DNA of 64,000 bases from assembly GCF_001274785.1 (NCBI RefSeq), contig NZ_LHPI01000008.1:228817-292816 (forward strand), given 5' to 3'. The notes beneath the pieces are model-generated. The model saw nothing but the letters and a program-made list of their open reading frames with translations, did no database searches and was not told the DNA's origin. The stretch is from Vibrio hepatarius (lineage in GTDB: Bacteria > Pseudomonadota > Gammaproteobacteria > Enterobacterales > Vibrionaceae). The stretch's first letter is position 1, and every line of letters starts with the position of its first letter. A program made the translations under genes and the position numbers. Shown in pieces: positions 1-11,814 of this stretch.

Positions 1-839
1 GCACTTGCACGACGAGGCACAACCGAGCCGTAGACAGTTAAGATTTGGCGAATAAAACTGACCGAGTTTTTGATTTCATGCAGCGCGTCAATCGACTCTC
101 TTTCTGCATAAATCTGTTCATGGTAATGCCAGTGAGACAACGCGTGCTCTAGCGAGTTAATGAAGCAAGATTCCACCGTATCGTTTTTATCGGTGGCCAC
201 CAGCGTCATTTCTTGCACTTCATCACCTTGGTAATCCATCGCAAGGCGATAACCTTTGGCTGCTTTGCTCAAGTTGCCAAGGCGCATACCACCATACTCG
301 GAAAAACTGCGCGCGAGCGTAAATAGAGCATCCGTCTGACCGGATTTCAGTTCTAGTTCCACTTCGCAGATAGGGTCTTCTTTTTCTCCGGCAATCACCT
401 TACCTTGGTCAAACGCCACTTCAACTTGGCTGCCATCGGCCATGCCAATTAACCATTGTTCACGGGTGAAGTTGGTAGAGAAAAGAGGAGTAAGCTCGTT
501 TTGCAGGGTCTCGATATCTTTGCCACTTGGCCAGATATCGGTTGGGTGAAGTGTGAGTTCTGGCTCATTGCCAGTATGCTCAGCGTTGTATTCTGGTCTT
601 TGATGAAGTCCGGCAACGACACGTCCTGCTGTTTTCACTGTTTGCACGTAAACATCATCAAATCGGCGGATACGCAAGCCAATGTCGTGCTGGCGTAACC
701 AATTATCGGGAGTATCGAAGTAAGTATTTCCTAACTCACGACAACTGTGCTGAAGTACCTTTTCCTGAGCAATTTTCTCTCTTAAAATATCTGAAAATTC
801 AGGAGAAACAAAAAACTTCAGTTCTATCTCGGTTTCCAT
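1..839 (-). CDS. ygiF: Inorganic triphosphatase, CYTH + CHAD (partial)
   Basis: This gene is cut by the left window edge. About 279 N-terminal codons are visible, read leftward from an ATG at 837-839. The protein opens METEIELKF, which carries the ExExK signature (E4, E6, K8) of the CYTH triphosphate tunnel fold. Further charged strand motifs follow, including EPELTLHP and EVELELKSG. After about residue 215 the sequence becomes helical and His-rich (ALSHWHYHEQIY), as expected for the start of a CHAD domain. Enzymes of this architecture (E. coli YgiF) hydrolyse inorganic triphosphate with a divalent metal. The location near a Pit transporter fits a phosphate theme, but that link is inference. 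The C-terminus is not visible. Confidence 0.88.
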   Translation of the reverse strand, partial: METEIELKFFVSPEFSDILREKIAQEKVLQHSCRELGNTYFDTPDNWLRQHDIGLRIRRFDDVYVQTVKTAGRVVAGLHQRPEYNAEHTGNEPELTLHPTDIWPSGKDIETLQNELTPLFSTNFTREQWLIGMADGSQVEVAFDQGKVIAGEKEDPICEVELELKSGQTDALFTLARSFSEYGGMRLGNLSKAAKGYRLAMDYQGDEVQEMTLVATDKNDTVESCFINSLEHALSHWHYHEQIYAERESIDALHEIKNSVSFIRQILTVYGSVVPRRAS

Positions 840-1044
840 AGTTGTACCTTCCAAAGCAGATAGGAACAGGATATTGCCAATTTTCCTACACGGCAAGAAA
901 GAAATATCGTTGGAATGATGATCTAAAACAGTTTTAATGAGTGATTTAATGCGTTAACATGCGCGCCTTTATAGCCATCGTTCAACATTTCGCCATAGAT
1001 TGGTGTATGTTATTTTTAGGTTATATTAATTAGGTTGAATGACC

Positions 1045-1725
1045 ATGCCAGTAAATACAATTATGGGGTTATTTGCAAAGTCCCCTATAAAGCCTTTGCA
1101 ACGCCACGTTGTGTGTGTGAACGAATGTTGCTCTCACTTAATCAACTTCTTTGAAGTCAGTTCAAAGGGTGATTGGGAAAAAGCATCTGAAATTCGTGCG
1201 CAAATTTCTCATCTAGAGAAAGAAGCCGACGTTCTAAAGCGCGAAATTCGCCTTAAACTTCCTCGCGGTTTGTTTATGCCTGTAGACCGTAGCGACATGT
1301 TGGAGCTACTGACACAGCAAGACAAACTGGCAAACCTAGCAAAAGATATTGCTGGTCGTGTCTACGGCCGTCAATTGACCATTCCTGAACCACTTCAAGA
1401 AAACTTTATCGCTTACGTTAAGCGTTGTCTTGACGCCGCTAACCAAGCGCAAAAAGTTATCAATGAACTCGATGAGTTACTGGAGACTGGATTTAAAGGC
1501 CGTGAAGTAACACTTGTGGCTGAGATGATCCACCAACTGGATGTAATCGAGGACGACACTGATGCGATGCAAATCCAACTTCGTCAACAACTTATGGCGA
1601 TTGAACAGGGTATGAATCCTATCGATGTCATGTTCCTTTACAAAATTTTAGAGTGGGTAGGTGGCATTGCTGATCAGGCGCAACGTGTTGGTGCGCGTCT
1701 AGAGCTAATGTTGTCTCGCTCATAA
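1045..1725 (+). CDS. TIGR00153 family (DUF47, PhoU-like) protein
   Basis: This 226-residue all-helical protein belongs to the DUF47/TIGR00153 family, which resembles PhoU and is commonly encoded next to Pit transporters. The sequence shows heptad-rich helices, for example around residues 40-70 and 110-160, and no signal peptide or membrane segment. I chose the ATG at 1045 (MPVNTIMGLF) because family members start there. An in-frame ATG at 1039 would add only two residues. The pit gene follows 129 bp downstream on the same strand, so the two probably act together. A regulatory role for this protein on phosphate import is an inference from family and context. Confidence 0.9.
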   Translation: MPVNTIMGLFAKSPIKPLQRHVVCVNECCSHLINFFEVSSKGDWEKASEIRAQISHLEKEADVLKREIRLKLPRGLFMPVDRSDMLELLTQQDKLANLAKDIAGRVYGRQLTIPEPLQENFIAYVKRCLDAANQAQKVINELDELLETGFKGREVTLVAEMIHQLDVIEDDTDAMQIQLRQQLMAIEQGMNPIDVMFLYKILEWVGGIADQAQRVGARLELMLSRS

Positions 1726-1791
1726 ATTTAAGTTAACCAAATAACGAAGAGCATTTTAACTGCACTCCCCTGTTAGGCGATAAATAACTCA

Positions 1792-1815
1792 AGCGCCGAA
1801 GGGGCTTTTTCGTGC
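1792..1815 (+). terminator. Weak hairpin between the DUF47 gene and pit
   Basis: AGCGCC and GGGGCT can pair with one mismatch around a short loop, followed by five T. It could be a weak terminator or attenuator that lowers pit expression relative to the upstream gene. Confidence 0.35.
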
Positions 1816-1854
1816 CTAATTTGCTCCGCTTGTTATCAACAACTAGGTATTACG

Positions 1855-3114
1855 ATGGATATCCTTGCGAACTACGGCACTGTCCTGATTATTGTTGCAG
1901 CTCTTTTTGGCTTTTTGATGGCTATCGGTATCGGCGCGAATGACGTTGCCAATGCGATGGGTACGTCAGTAGGTTCTAAAGCGCTAACCGTAAAACAAGC
2001 CATCATCATCGCGATGATTTTTGAATTTGCGGGTGCATATCTTGCAGGCGGTGAAGTAACCGACACTATCCGTAAAGGTGTAATCGAAACATCACTATTT
2101 GCATCTCAACCTGACGTTCTTGTCTACGGCATGATGTCTGCTCTACTTGCTGCGGGTACGTGGCTATTGCTTGCCTCTTACATGGGCTGGCCAGTATCAA
2201 CGACTCACTCAATCATCGGTGCGATCATCGGTTTTGCGTGTGTGTCTGTCGGTACTGAAGCGGTAGACTGGGCCTCAGTTCAAGGCATCGTTGGTAGCTG
2301 GATCATTACTCCAGTTATCTCGGGTTTCTTTGCTTACGTCATCTTTGTCAGCGCACAACGACTGATCTTTGATACTGAAAAACCACTGATTAACGCGAAA
2401 CGTTTTGTACCTGTGTACATGTTCATCACCACTATGGTTATCGCGCTAGTAACAATCAAGAAAGGCCTAAAACACGTTGGTCTTCACCTAAGTAACGGTG
2501 AAGCGTGGATGTGGTCGGCAGTGGTTTCAGGCATCGTAATGGTGGGTGGCTACCTATACATCCAGAAGAAATTCGCTAGCCGCGAAGACGACCATGGCTT
2601 TGCTGGTGTTGAAGGTATCTTCAGCGTATTGATGGTTATCACAGCGTGTGCGATGGCATTTGCCCACGGCTCTAACGACGTAGCAAACGCGATTGGTCCA
2701 CTTTCTGCGGTAGTATCAACGGTCGAGCATATGGGTGAAATCACAACCAAAAGTACCATTGCGTGGTGGATTCTTCCGCTAGGTGGTTTTGGTATCGTGG
2801 TAGGTCTTGCGACACTTGGTCATAAAGTAATGGCAACGGTTGGTACTGGTATTACAGAACTAACGCCTAGCCGTGGTTTTGCCGCTCAGCTAGCAACAGC
2901 ATGTACTGTGGTATTGGCATCAGGTACTGGTCTACCAATTTCAACCACACAAACATTGGTTGGTGCTGTATTAGGTGTTGGTTTCGCACGTGGTATCGCA
3001 GCACTGAACCTTGGCGTAGTACGTAACATCGTGGCCTCTTGGGTAGTAACGCTACCTGCTGGTGCACTACTTGCGGTGGTATTCTTCTATGCAATTCAGG
3101 CGTCATTCGCCTAA
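1855..3114 (+). CDS. pit: Inorganic phosphate transporter, Pit family
   Basis: This 419-residue inner-membrane protein has about ten hydrophobic segments. It contains both copies of the Pit/PiT signature: GANDVANAMGTSVGS near residue 27 and GSNDVANAIGPLSAV near residue 270. Each copy is followed later by a PVSTTHSIIGA or PISTTQTLVGA motif. These duplicated motifs identify a low-affinity, ion-coupled phosphate (or metal-phosphate) symporter. It lies downstream of a DUF47 partner, a frequent pairing. A strong terminator follows at 3169-3193. I see no clear Pho box in the short upstream gap, so constitutive expression is plausible. Confidence 0.95.
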   Translation: MDILANYGTVLIIVAALFGFLMAIGIGANDVANAMGTSVGSKALTVKQAIIIAMIFEFAGAYLAGGEVTDTIRKGVIETSLFASQPDVLVYGMMSALLAAGTWLLLASYMGWPVSTTHSIIGAIIGFACVSVGTEAVDWASVQGIVGSWIITPVISGFFAYVIFVSAQRLIFDTEKPLINAKRFVPVYMFITTMVIALVTIKKGLKHVGLHLSNGEAWMWSAVVSGIVMVGGYLYIQKKFASREDDHGFAGVEGIFSVLMVITACAMAFAHGSNDVANAIGPLSAVVSTVEHMGEITTKSTIAWWILPLGGFGIVVGLATLGHKVMATVGTGITELTPSRGFAAQLATACTVVLASGTGLPISTTQTLVGAVLGVGFARGIAALNLGVVRNIVASWVVTLPAGALLAVVFFYAIQASFA

Positions 3115-3168
3115 TCAATACGTCAGTAATTTGTAAGAGCACTGTTAGTATTGACTCAAAACCGCATA

Positions 3169-3193
3169 AAGGGAGGCTTTGCCTCCCTTCTTT
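3169..3193 (+). terminator. Rho-independent terminator after pit
   Basis: AAGGGAGGC and GCCTCCCTT form a perfect 9-bp stem around a TTT loop. The 3' arm is followed by CTTTG. Confidence 0.85.
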
Positions 3194-3269
3194 GTTGCAG
3201 TGACTCGTGAAAATTCTTACTATTTGGCGTTAGCGAGATATAGACAATAAAACTGTTAAAGGATTTACC

Positions 3270-3881
3270 GTGAAAAGACTGGTTTGCTTGGTTTTGGCTT
3301 CATTGTTTGTCGTCCCGGCTGCATTTGCTCAAGACCGCTACATCGCTGATAAGTTATTTACTTACATGCACTCTGGCCCTAGCGCTCAATATCGTATTAT
3401 CGGCAGCGTTGACGCTGGTGATAAAGTTAAACTGCTTTCAAGCAACAAAGAGACTGGCTACAGCCAAGTTCAAGATGAGCGAGGCCGTAAAGGCTGGGTT
3501 GAAAGCCGCTTCGTCACACGCCAAGAAAGCATGGCAACGCGCTTCCCTCGTCTTGAGAAAGAGCTGGCTGAAACGAAAGACAAACTTGCCAATGCACGCG
3601 CGATCTCTGACCAAGAGAAAGCAGGTCTAGTCGACTCTCTAGAGACGCGTAACCGTCAAATTTCAGAAATGGAAGAAGGTTACAGCGATATGAGCCAAAA
3701 GCTGTCTGAGGCACAAGCAGAGGTTCGTAACCTACGTGCAAAACTGGATACGCAGAAAGACGACCTACTGTTGAAGTACTTCATGTACGGCGGTGGTGTG
3801 GCAGGCATTGGCTTGCTACTAGGTCTTATCCTACCGCACATTGTGCCGCGTAGACGCCGCTCTCCAAACGGCTGGGCATAA
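3270..3881 (+). CDS. TIGR04211 family SH3 domain protein (YgiM-like)
   Basis: This 203-residue protein starts at a GTG preceded by AAAGGA. It begins with a signal peptide ending AAFAQD near residue 20. A bacterial SH3 domain follows at about residues 25-85 (LFTYMHSGPSAQYRI to WVESRFV). Residues 90-165 form a long heptad-patterned coiled coil. A C-terminal membrane helix (about 168-190) ends in a basic RRRRS tail. The periplasmic SH3 domain is therefore anchored by a C-terminal helix, as in E. coli YgiM. YgiM also sits next to cca in enterics. The molecular function is unknown. Confidence 0.88.
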   Translation: MKRLVCLVLASLFVVPAAFAQDRYIADKLFTYMHSGPSAQYRIIGSVDAGDKVKLLSSNKETGYSQVQDERGRKGWVESRFVTRQESMATRFPRLEKELAETKDKLANARAISDQEKAGLVDSLETRNRQISEMEEGYSDMSQKLSEAQAEVRNLRAKLDTQKDDLLLKYFMYGGGVAGIGLLLGLILPHIVPRRRRSPNGWA

Positions 3882-3900
3882 ACTCCTCGCATCGATATTA

Positions 3901-3931
3901 AAAAGGTCGCCAATTGGCGACCTTTTATTTT
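3901..3931. terminator. Bidirectional terminator
   Basis: AAAAGGTCGCC and GGCGACCTTTT form a perfect stem around a short AATT loop. It is followed by TATTTT on the plus strand and flanked by A-rich sequence for the minus strand. It separates the convergent SH3 gene and gspB. Confidence 0.85.
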
Positions 3932-3935
3932 CTGT

Positions 3936-4673
3936 TTAACCTTTCCAATCATACAAAGCCGGAACTTGTATCGTTTCGCCGTTGAAACTGATCTGGCAAC
4001 TCTGCTGCTCTATCTTCACCAAGCGCACACGTTCGGTGATCCAATCGCCTTCAATAAATTCGTTACCGTTGACCTTCACCCAGCGCTTATTAGGGTTACT
4101 GGAGTAAACGTGGGTTTCAAAGTTCATCGCTGGTAGTTTACCGCGCCACTTAACCGCATCATTAGACAAGTTTGACGCGCTGCCTTCATCAACCGTATCT
4201 GCAACTCCCAACGCCGCCTCCACACGTAACGCGAGCTCAGGCGAGAGTTGAGACAAGTCGATATCATTGAACAACGGTTCTTTGCTAGTTTGCGCGTTCG
4301 GTTGCTGTGGTGTAACTGGCGTTTCTGACGCAGCCACCACTGGCGGCTCTTCGTTTAAAGCGCTTTCCAACTCATAAGTGGCTTGCAACGACCGAAAGCT
4401 CGGATACGCTTTGACATCGTAAACAAAGGGCACATCAACGGTAATGGTTTCCGCTTGCTGATTGGCTTTCCAACCGTCGATTTTAGATTGATAGATCTGG
4501 AACGAGCTCACCGCACTCGCCACTATTGCGGGTGCAAACATGAGCAACATGATTGAGAATTTGCTGACGCGAGGCTGCGTATTCGCTTGCTGAGAAACCG
4601 GGTAAGGCGAAGAAAGCGACGCGGCTTGATAGCTTTGCTCTGAGTGCGCTAATGCTTTGAGTACTTTTGACAT
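3936..4673 (-). CDS. gspB: General secretion pathway protein GspB
   Basis: This 245-residue protein has a cytoplasmic N-terminus (MSKVLKALAHSEQ), one membrane helix at about residues 40-62, and a Pro/Glu-rich periplasmic linker. The C-terminal domain (about 180-245) carries the GspB/PulB pattern: ETHVYSSNPNKRWVKVNG, then EGDWI and WKG at the end. With GspA it helps assemble the type II secretin in the outer membrane through the peptidoglycan. Its ATG overlaps the gspA stop codon by one base (TAATG), so the two are translationally coupled. The rest of the gsp cluster is not in this window, which is usual for vibrios. Confidence 0.9.
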   Translation of the reverse strand: MSKVLKALAHSEQSYQAASLSSPYPVSQQANTQPRVSKFSIMLLMFAPAIVASAVSSFQIYQSKIDGWKANQQAETITVDVPFVYDVKAYPSFRSLQATYELESALNEEPPVVAASETPVTPQQPNAQTSKEPLFNDIDLSQLSPELALRVEAALGVADTVDEGSASNLSNDAVKWRGKLPAMNFETHVYSSNPNKRWVKVNGNEFIEGDWITERVRLVKIEQQSCQISFNGETIQVPALYDWKG

Positions 4674-6277
4674 TAGATTCCCTCCGCCATTTGTAGTGTA
4701 GGCGCGTCTACTTGAGCTACTTCTTCTAAGCGTTGCAGGGTTTTCTTCCCAGCAATCCCGTCAACCGTTAACCCTTGCCAACGCTGAAACGCTTTTACTT
4801 TGTCTTGCAGCGCTTGGTCATAAACGTTGTTGCTGCTATTAGGCTGGCCGAGAACCTGGGAAAGTCTGTCGTCTAACAAAGCGATGGTTTCTCCGCTCAT
4901 ACCGACTTTGAGAGTCTGTTGCCAGTATCGGCGCCAGATTCGGTGGTACTCCCCATTCCAAAGCTGGTCAAGGCGCGCCAGTGGCAACTCAATATTCTTA
5001 TCGCCAATCAACAGCTGCGCAACCTGATGGTTGAGGCGGTACAACACCGCAAAGCTTATCACACCCTCATGCTCTAAAGTCAGCAGTACTGGCGTATTGG
5101 CAGCTCTCAAGGTTTGAATATCACCGCTCAACGATTCACAGCGAAATGCGCCTTCGTTCTCCTGTAAGCAGAGCTTATCGAGCATCGAAGGCTTAAATCC
5201 CCAAACTTTATACAAATCCCCAACCCCCGCTTCGAAATCACTGGCTAGAGACAATTGCTGGGTGAGAAACTCAGGGAAGACTTCTTTCTCGATAACCTCC
5301 GCAGGTTGTGCAGGATAATTCAGCTCCCCCCACTCCGCCATCGCGGGTTCAATCAATCTTGGGGTATAGAGATAGCTGCCCACGGCAAGCAGCGCACCGA
5401 TGACCGCCGCCGCGGCGTATGTGAGATATACTGGCTTTGCACTATGCGACTTGGCGGGTTGGAAGTTCGCCTGAAAGCTCATCACTTCATAACACGCCGC
5501 TTGAACACTGGAAAAGTTAGGAGGATTCTCGCCCAGCCCATAAGCGTGCTTGAGCGCGGCATCACACACTAAGTTGATTAAGCGTGGGATTCCAGAAGTT
5601 TGCTGAGCGATGAGTTTCAACGCTTTGGCGCTAAACAACTGTTTATCTCCACCAGCCAGTTCGAGCCTGAATCGGATGTAATTCGCCGTTTCCGAGGCTT
5701 CGAGAGGCAGAAGATGATAACGACCTGTAATTCGCTGCGCTAGCTGCCTCAGTTGCGGCATTTTCAATTTGTGTTGCAGCTCGGGTTGGCCTATCAGCAG
5801 TACCTTAAGTAGCTTTTGGCTTTCAGTTTCAAGATTAGTCAGCAGTCTTAACTGCTCGAGCACTTCAGCGGACAAGTGCTGCGCTTCATCAATCACCAAT
5901 AAGGTCTGGATACCATTAGCGTGATTACTCAGGAGAAACTCATGGATGACGTGGTTTAGCTGTTTAAGCGACGAGTCTGCTTGATACTCCAAGCCAAATT
6001 CATCACAAATCGCCTCAAGCAACTCTAAGTTAGAAAAGGTTGGATTGAGGATTAACCCTGCATGTACATTGTTGTCCAACGCGTTCAACATCGCGCGCGC
6101 GACGGTGGTTTTCCCGGTCCCGACTTCCCCTGTCAGCATCGCGAAACCGCCACCTTCACCGAGCCCAGCGGTAAGGCGTAAGATCGCTTCTTTGTGTCTT
6201 GGACTCTGATAGAGAAAACGAGAGTTAGGTACTATCGAAAACGGCAGCTCTGTGAATCCAAAATGTTGCTTATACAT
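4673..6277 (-). CDS. gspA: General secretion pathway ATPase GspA/ExeA
   Basis: This 534-residue inner-membrane AAA+ protein has a Walker A GEVGTGKTT near residue 50 and a Walker B LLVIDEAQH near 125. A membrane helix lies at about 285-305, and a C-terminal peptidoglycan-binding domain spans about 460-525 (AFQRWQGLTVDGIAGKKTL). It opens the cell wall mesh for secretin assembly together with GspB. I chose the ATG at 6275-6277 (MYKQHFGFTELPF), the conserved family start. A longer reading frame runs upstream into the divergent cca gene and is not supported. Confidence 0.92.
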   Translation of the reverse strand: MYKQHFGFTELPFSIVPNSRFLYQSPRHKEAILRLTAGLGEGGGFAMLTGEVGTGKTTVARAMLNALDNNVHAGLILNPTFSNLELLEAICDEFGLEYQADSSLKQLNHVIHEFLLSNHANGIQTLLVIDEAQHLSAEVLEQLRLLTNLETESQKLLKVLLIGQPELQHKLKMPQLRQLAQRITGRYHLLPLEASETANYIRFRLELAGGDKQLFSAKALKLIAQQTSGIPRLINLVCDAALKHAYGLGENPPNFSSVQAACYEVMSFQANFQPAKSHSAKPVYLTYAAAAVIGALLAVGSYLYTPRLIEPAMAEWGELNYPAQPAEVIEKEVFPEFLTQQLSLASDFEAGVGDLYKVWGFKPSMLDKLCLQENEGAFRCESLSGDIQTLRAANTPVLLTLEHEGVISFAVLYRLNHQVAQLLIGDKNIELPLARLDQLWNGEYHRIWRRYWQQTLKVGMSGETIALLDDRLSQVLGQPNSSNNVYDQALQDKVKAFQRWQGLTVDGIAGKKTLQRLEEVAQVDAPTLQMAEGI

Positions 6278-6366
6278 GCATTTCGTCTCTGGGAATTTAT
6301 TGATAAGGAAAGTACCATTAACAACAATAATAGCCAATTCTAAAGCGATAAATGAGAGCGTGTTAA

Positions 6367-7581
6367 GTGCAGAGATACCTCGTTGGCGGCGCAGTTCGCG
6401 ATCAACTGCTAAATATTGAAGTTTATGACAAAGATTGGGTTGTCGTCGGCGCAACTCCGGACGAGCTGATCAAACAAGGCTATGTCGCGGTGGGTAAAGA
6501 CTTTCCGGTTTTTCTCCATCCAGAAACCAAACAAGAACACGCGCTAGCAAGAACAGAGCGCAAAGTCGGCGCAGGTTACACCGGTTTTGAATGTTATTTC
6601 GCTCCCGATGTAACGCTTGAAGAAGACCTCCAACGTCGAGACCTGACTATCAACGCGATCGCTCAGCACCCTGACGGCACACTCATCGATCCGTACCACG
6701 GACAACAAGATCTGGAAGATCGTATGTTGCGTCATGTGTCTGAGGCGTTTGTCGAAGATCCACTGCGCGTACTACGTGTCGCTCGCTTTGCGGCTAAACT
6801 TTCTCACCTTGGTTTCCGCGTTGCCGATGAAACAATGGCGTTGATGCGCAGTATCGCTGAGTCTGGTGAACTGGCGCATCTGACCGCACAGCGCGTTTGG
6901 CAAGAGTGGCATAAGTCACTCGCGACGCCAGACCCACAAGTATTCATTGAAGTACTCAGAGCATGTGGCGCGTTAGCAATCGTGCTACCTGAACTTGACC
7001 AACTGTTCGGTGTGCCTCAACCAGAGAAATGGCATCCAGAAATCGATACGGGCCTCCACACTCTTTTAGTTGCCAAACAAGCCGCGATGTTAAGTAACTC
7101 ACCCACCGTTCGCTTTGCTGCTCAAGTCCATGACTTAGGCAAAGGCATCACTCCTCAAAGCGAATGGCCAAGCCATAAGATGCATTGTCATACTGGTCTG
7201 AAGCTGATTAAAGCGCTGTGCGAACGTGTACGCGTCCCTAACGAGTACCGTGATTTAGCACTCATGGTGTGTGAGCAGCACTCTAACATTCACCGCGCCG
7301 CTGAACTTCGGCCGGAAACCAAACTCAAGATCCTCAACAAATTTGATGTTTGGCGTAAACCAGAACGGTTAAACGACATCTTGTTGTGCTGTATGGCCGA
7401 TAGTCGTGGTCGTACTGGGCATGAGGATATTGAGTACCCTCAAAAAACGATCTTTGAGCGCGCATATCAAGCGGCGTTATCGGTCGAGGTACAAACCATC
7501 ATACAAGACGGTTTCAAAGGTGCGGCAATACGTGAAGAGATGGAAAAACGTCGGATAGAAGCGATAGCGGAAGCCAAATAG
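6367..7581 (+). CDS. cca: CCA-adding tRNA nucleotidyltransferase with HD domain
   Basis: This 404-residue class II enzyme adds or repairs the 3' CCA of tRNAs. The start is a GTG at 6367, giving [15 protein letters not shown]. The catalytic pair D21 and D23 lies in YDKDWVVVG. The [11 protein letters not shown] motif follows near residue 109. The C-terminal half carries an HD phosphohydrolase motif (QVHDLGKG, near residue 255), the long form found in gammaproteobacteria, which has added phosphatase and phosphodiesterase activity. It is divergent from gspA and ends before a strong bidirectional terminator. Confidence 0.95.
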   Translation: MQRYLVGGAVRDQLLNIEVYDKDWVVVGATPDELIKQGYVAVGKDFPVFLHPETKQEHALARTERKVGAGYTGFECYFAPDVTLEEDLQRRDLTINAIAQHPDGTLIDPYHGQQDLEDRMLRHVSEAFVEDPLRVLRVARFAAKLSHLGFRVADETMALMRSIAESGELAHLTAQRVWQEWHKSLATPDPQVFIEVLRACGALAIVLPELDQLFGVPQPEKWHPEIDTGLHTLLVAKQAAMLSNSPTVRFAAQVHDLGKGITPQSEWPSHKMHCHTGLKLIKALCERVRVPNEYRDLALMVCEQHSNIHRAAELRPETKLKILNKFDVWRKPERLNDILLCCMADSRGRTGHEDIEYPQKTIFERAYQAALSVEVQTIIQDGFKGAAIREEMEKRRIEAIAEAK

Positions 7582-7608
7582 CCTCGCTTGGTGCTTTCTC
7601 CCACATAC

Positions 7609-7640
7609 AAAAACACCTCGCCTGAGCGAGGTGTTTTCAA
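7609..7640. terminator. Bidirectional terminator between cca and eno
   Basis: AAAACACCTCGC and GCGAGGTGTTTT form a 12-bp perfect stem around CTGA, flanked by A and T runs. It serves the convergent ends of cca and eno. Confidence 0.88.
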
Positions 7641-7681
7641 AGCTTAAGTTAATAATTCGCTAAGTTTAAAACCTAGGGAGA

Positions 7682-11709
<4,028 letters not shown>

Positions 11710-11723
11710 CTTTTCTTCCTGTA

Positions 11724-11757
11724 AGCAAAAAGGCGAGCAGATCACCACTCGCCTTTC
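11724..11757 (-). terminator. Terminator between relA and mazG
   Basis: On the minus strand AAAGGCGAG pairs with CTCGCCTTTTT across an 11-base loop and ends in a T run. It would end relA transcripts just before the mazG ribosome-binding site. Confidence 0.75.
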
Positions 11758-11814
11758 GTATTTTTAATGTTTCTTGGTCTCAGTCACTGCGATATTCACA
11801 TGGCAACAAGGACG

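Noticed and set aside
456..698. 80-codon plus-strand frame inside the triphosphatase gene
   Set aside because: It is antisense to a clearly conserved CYTH protein and has no family similarity.
6278..6454. N-terminal extension of gspA
   Set aside because: It would overlap the start of the divergent cca gene, and it precedes the conserved GspA start MYKQHFGF.
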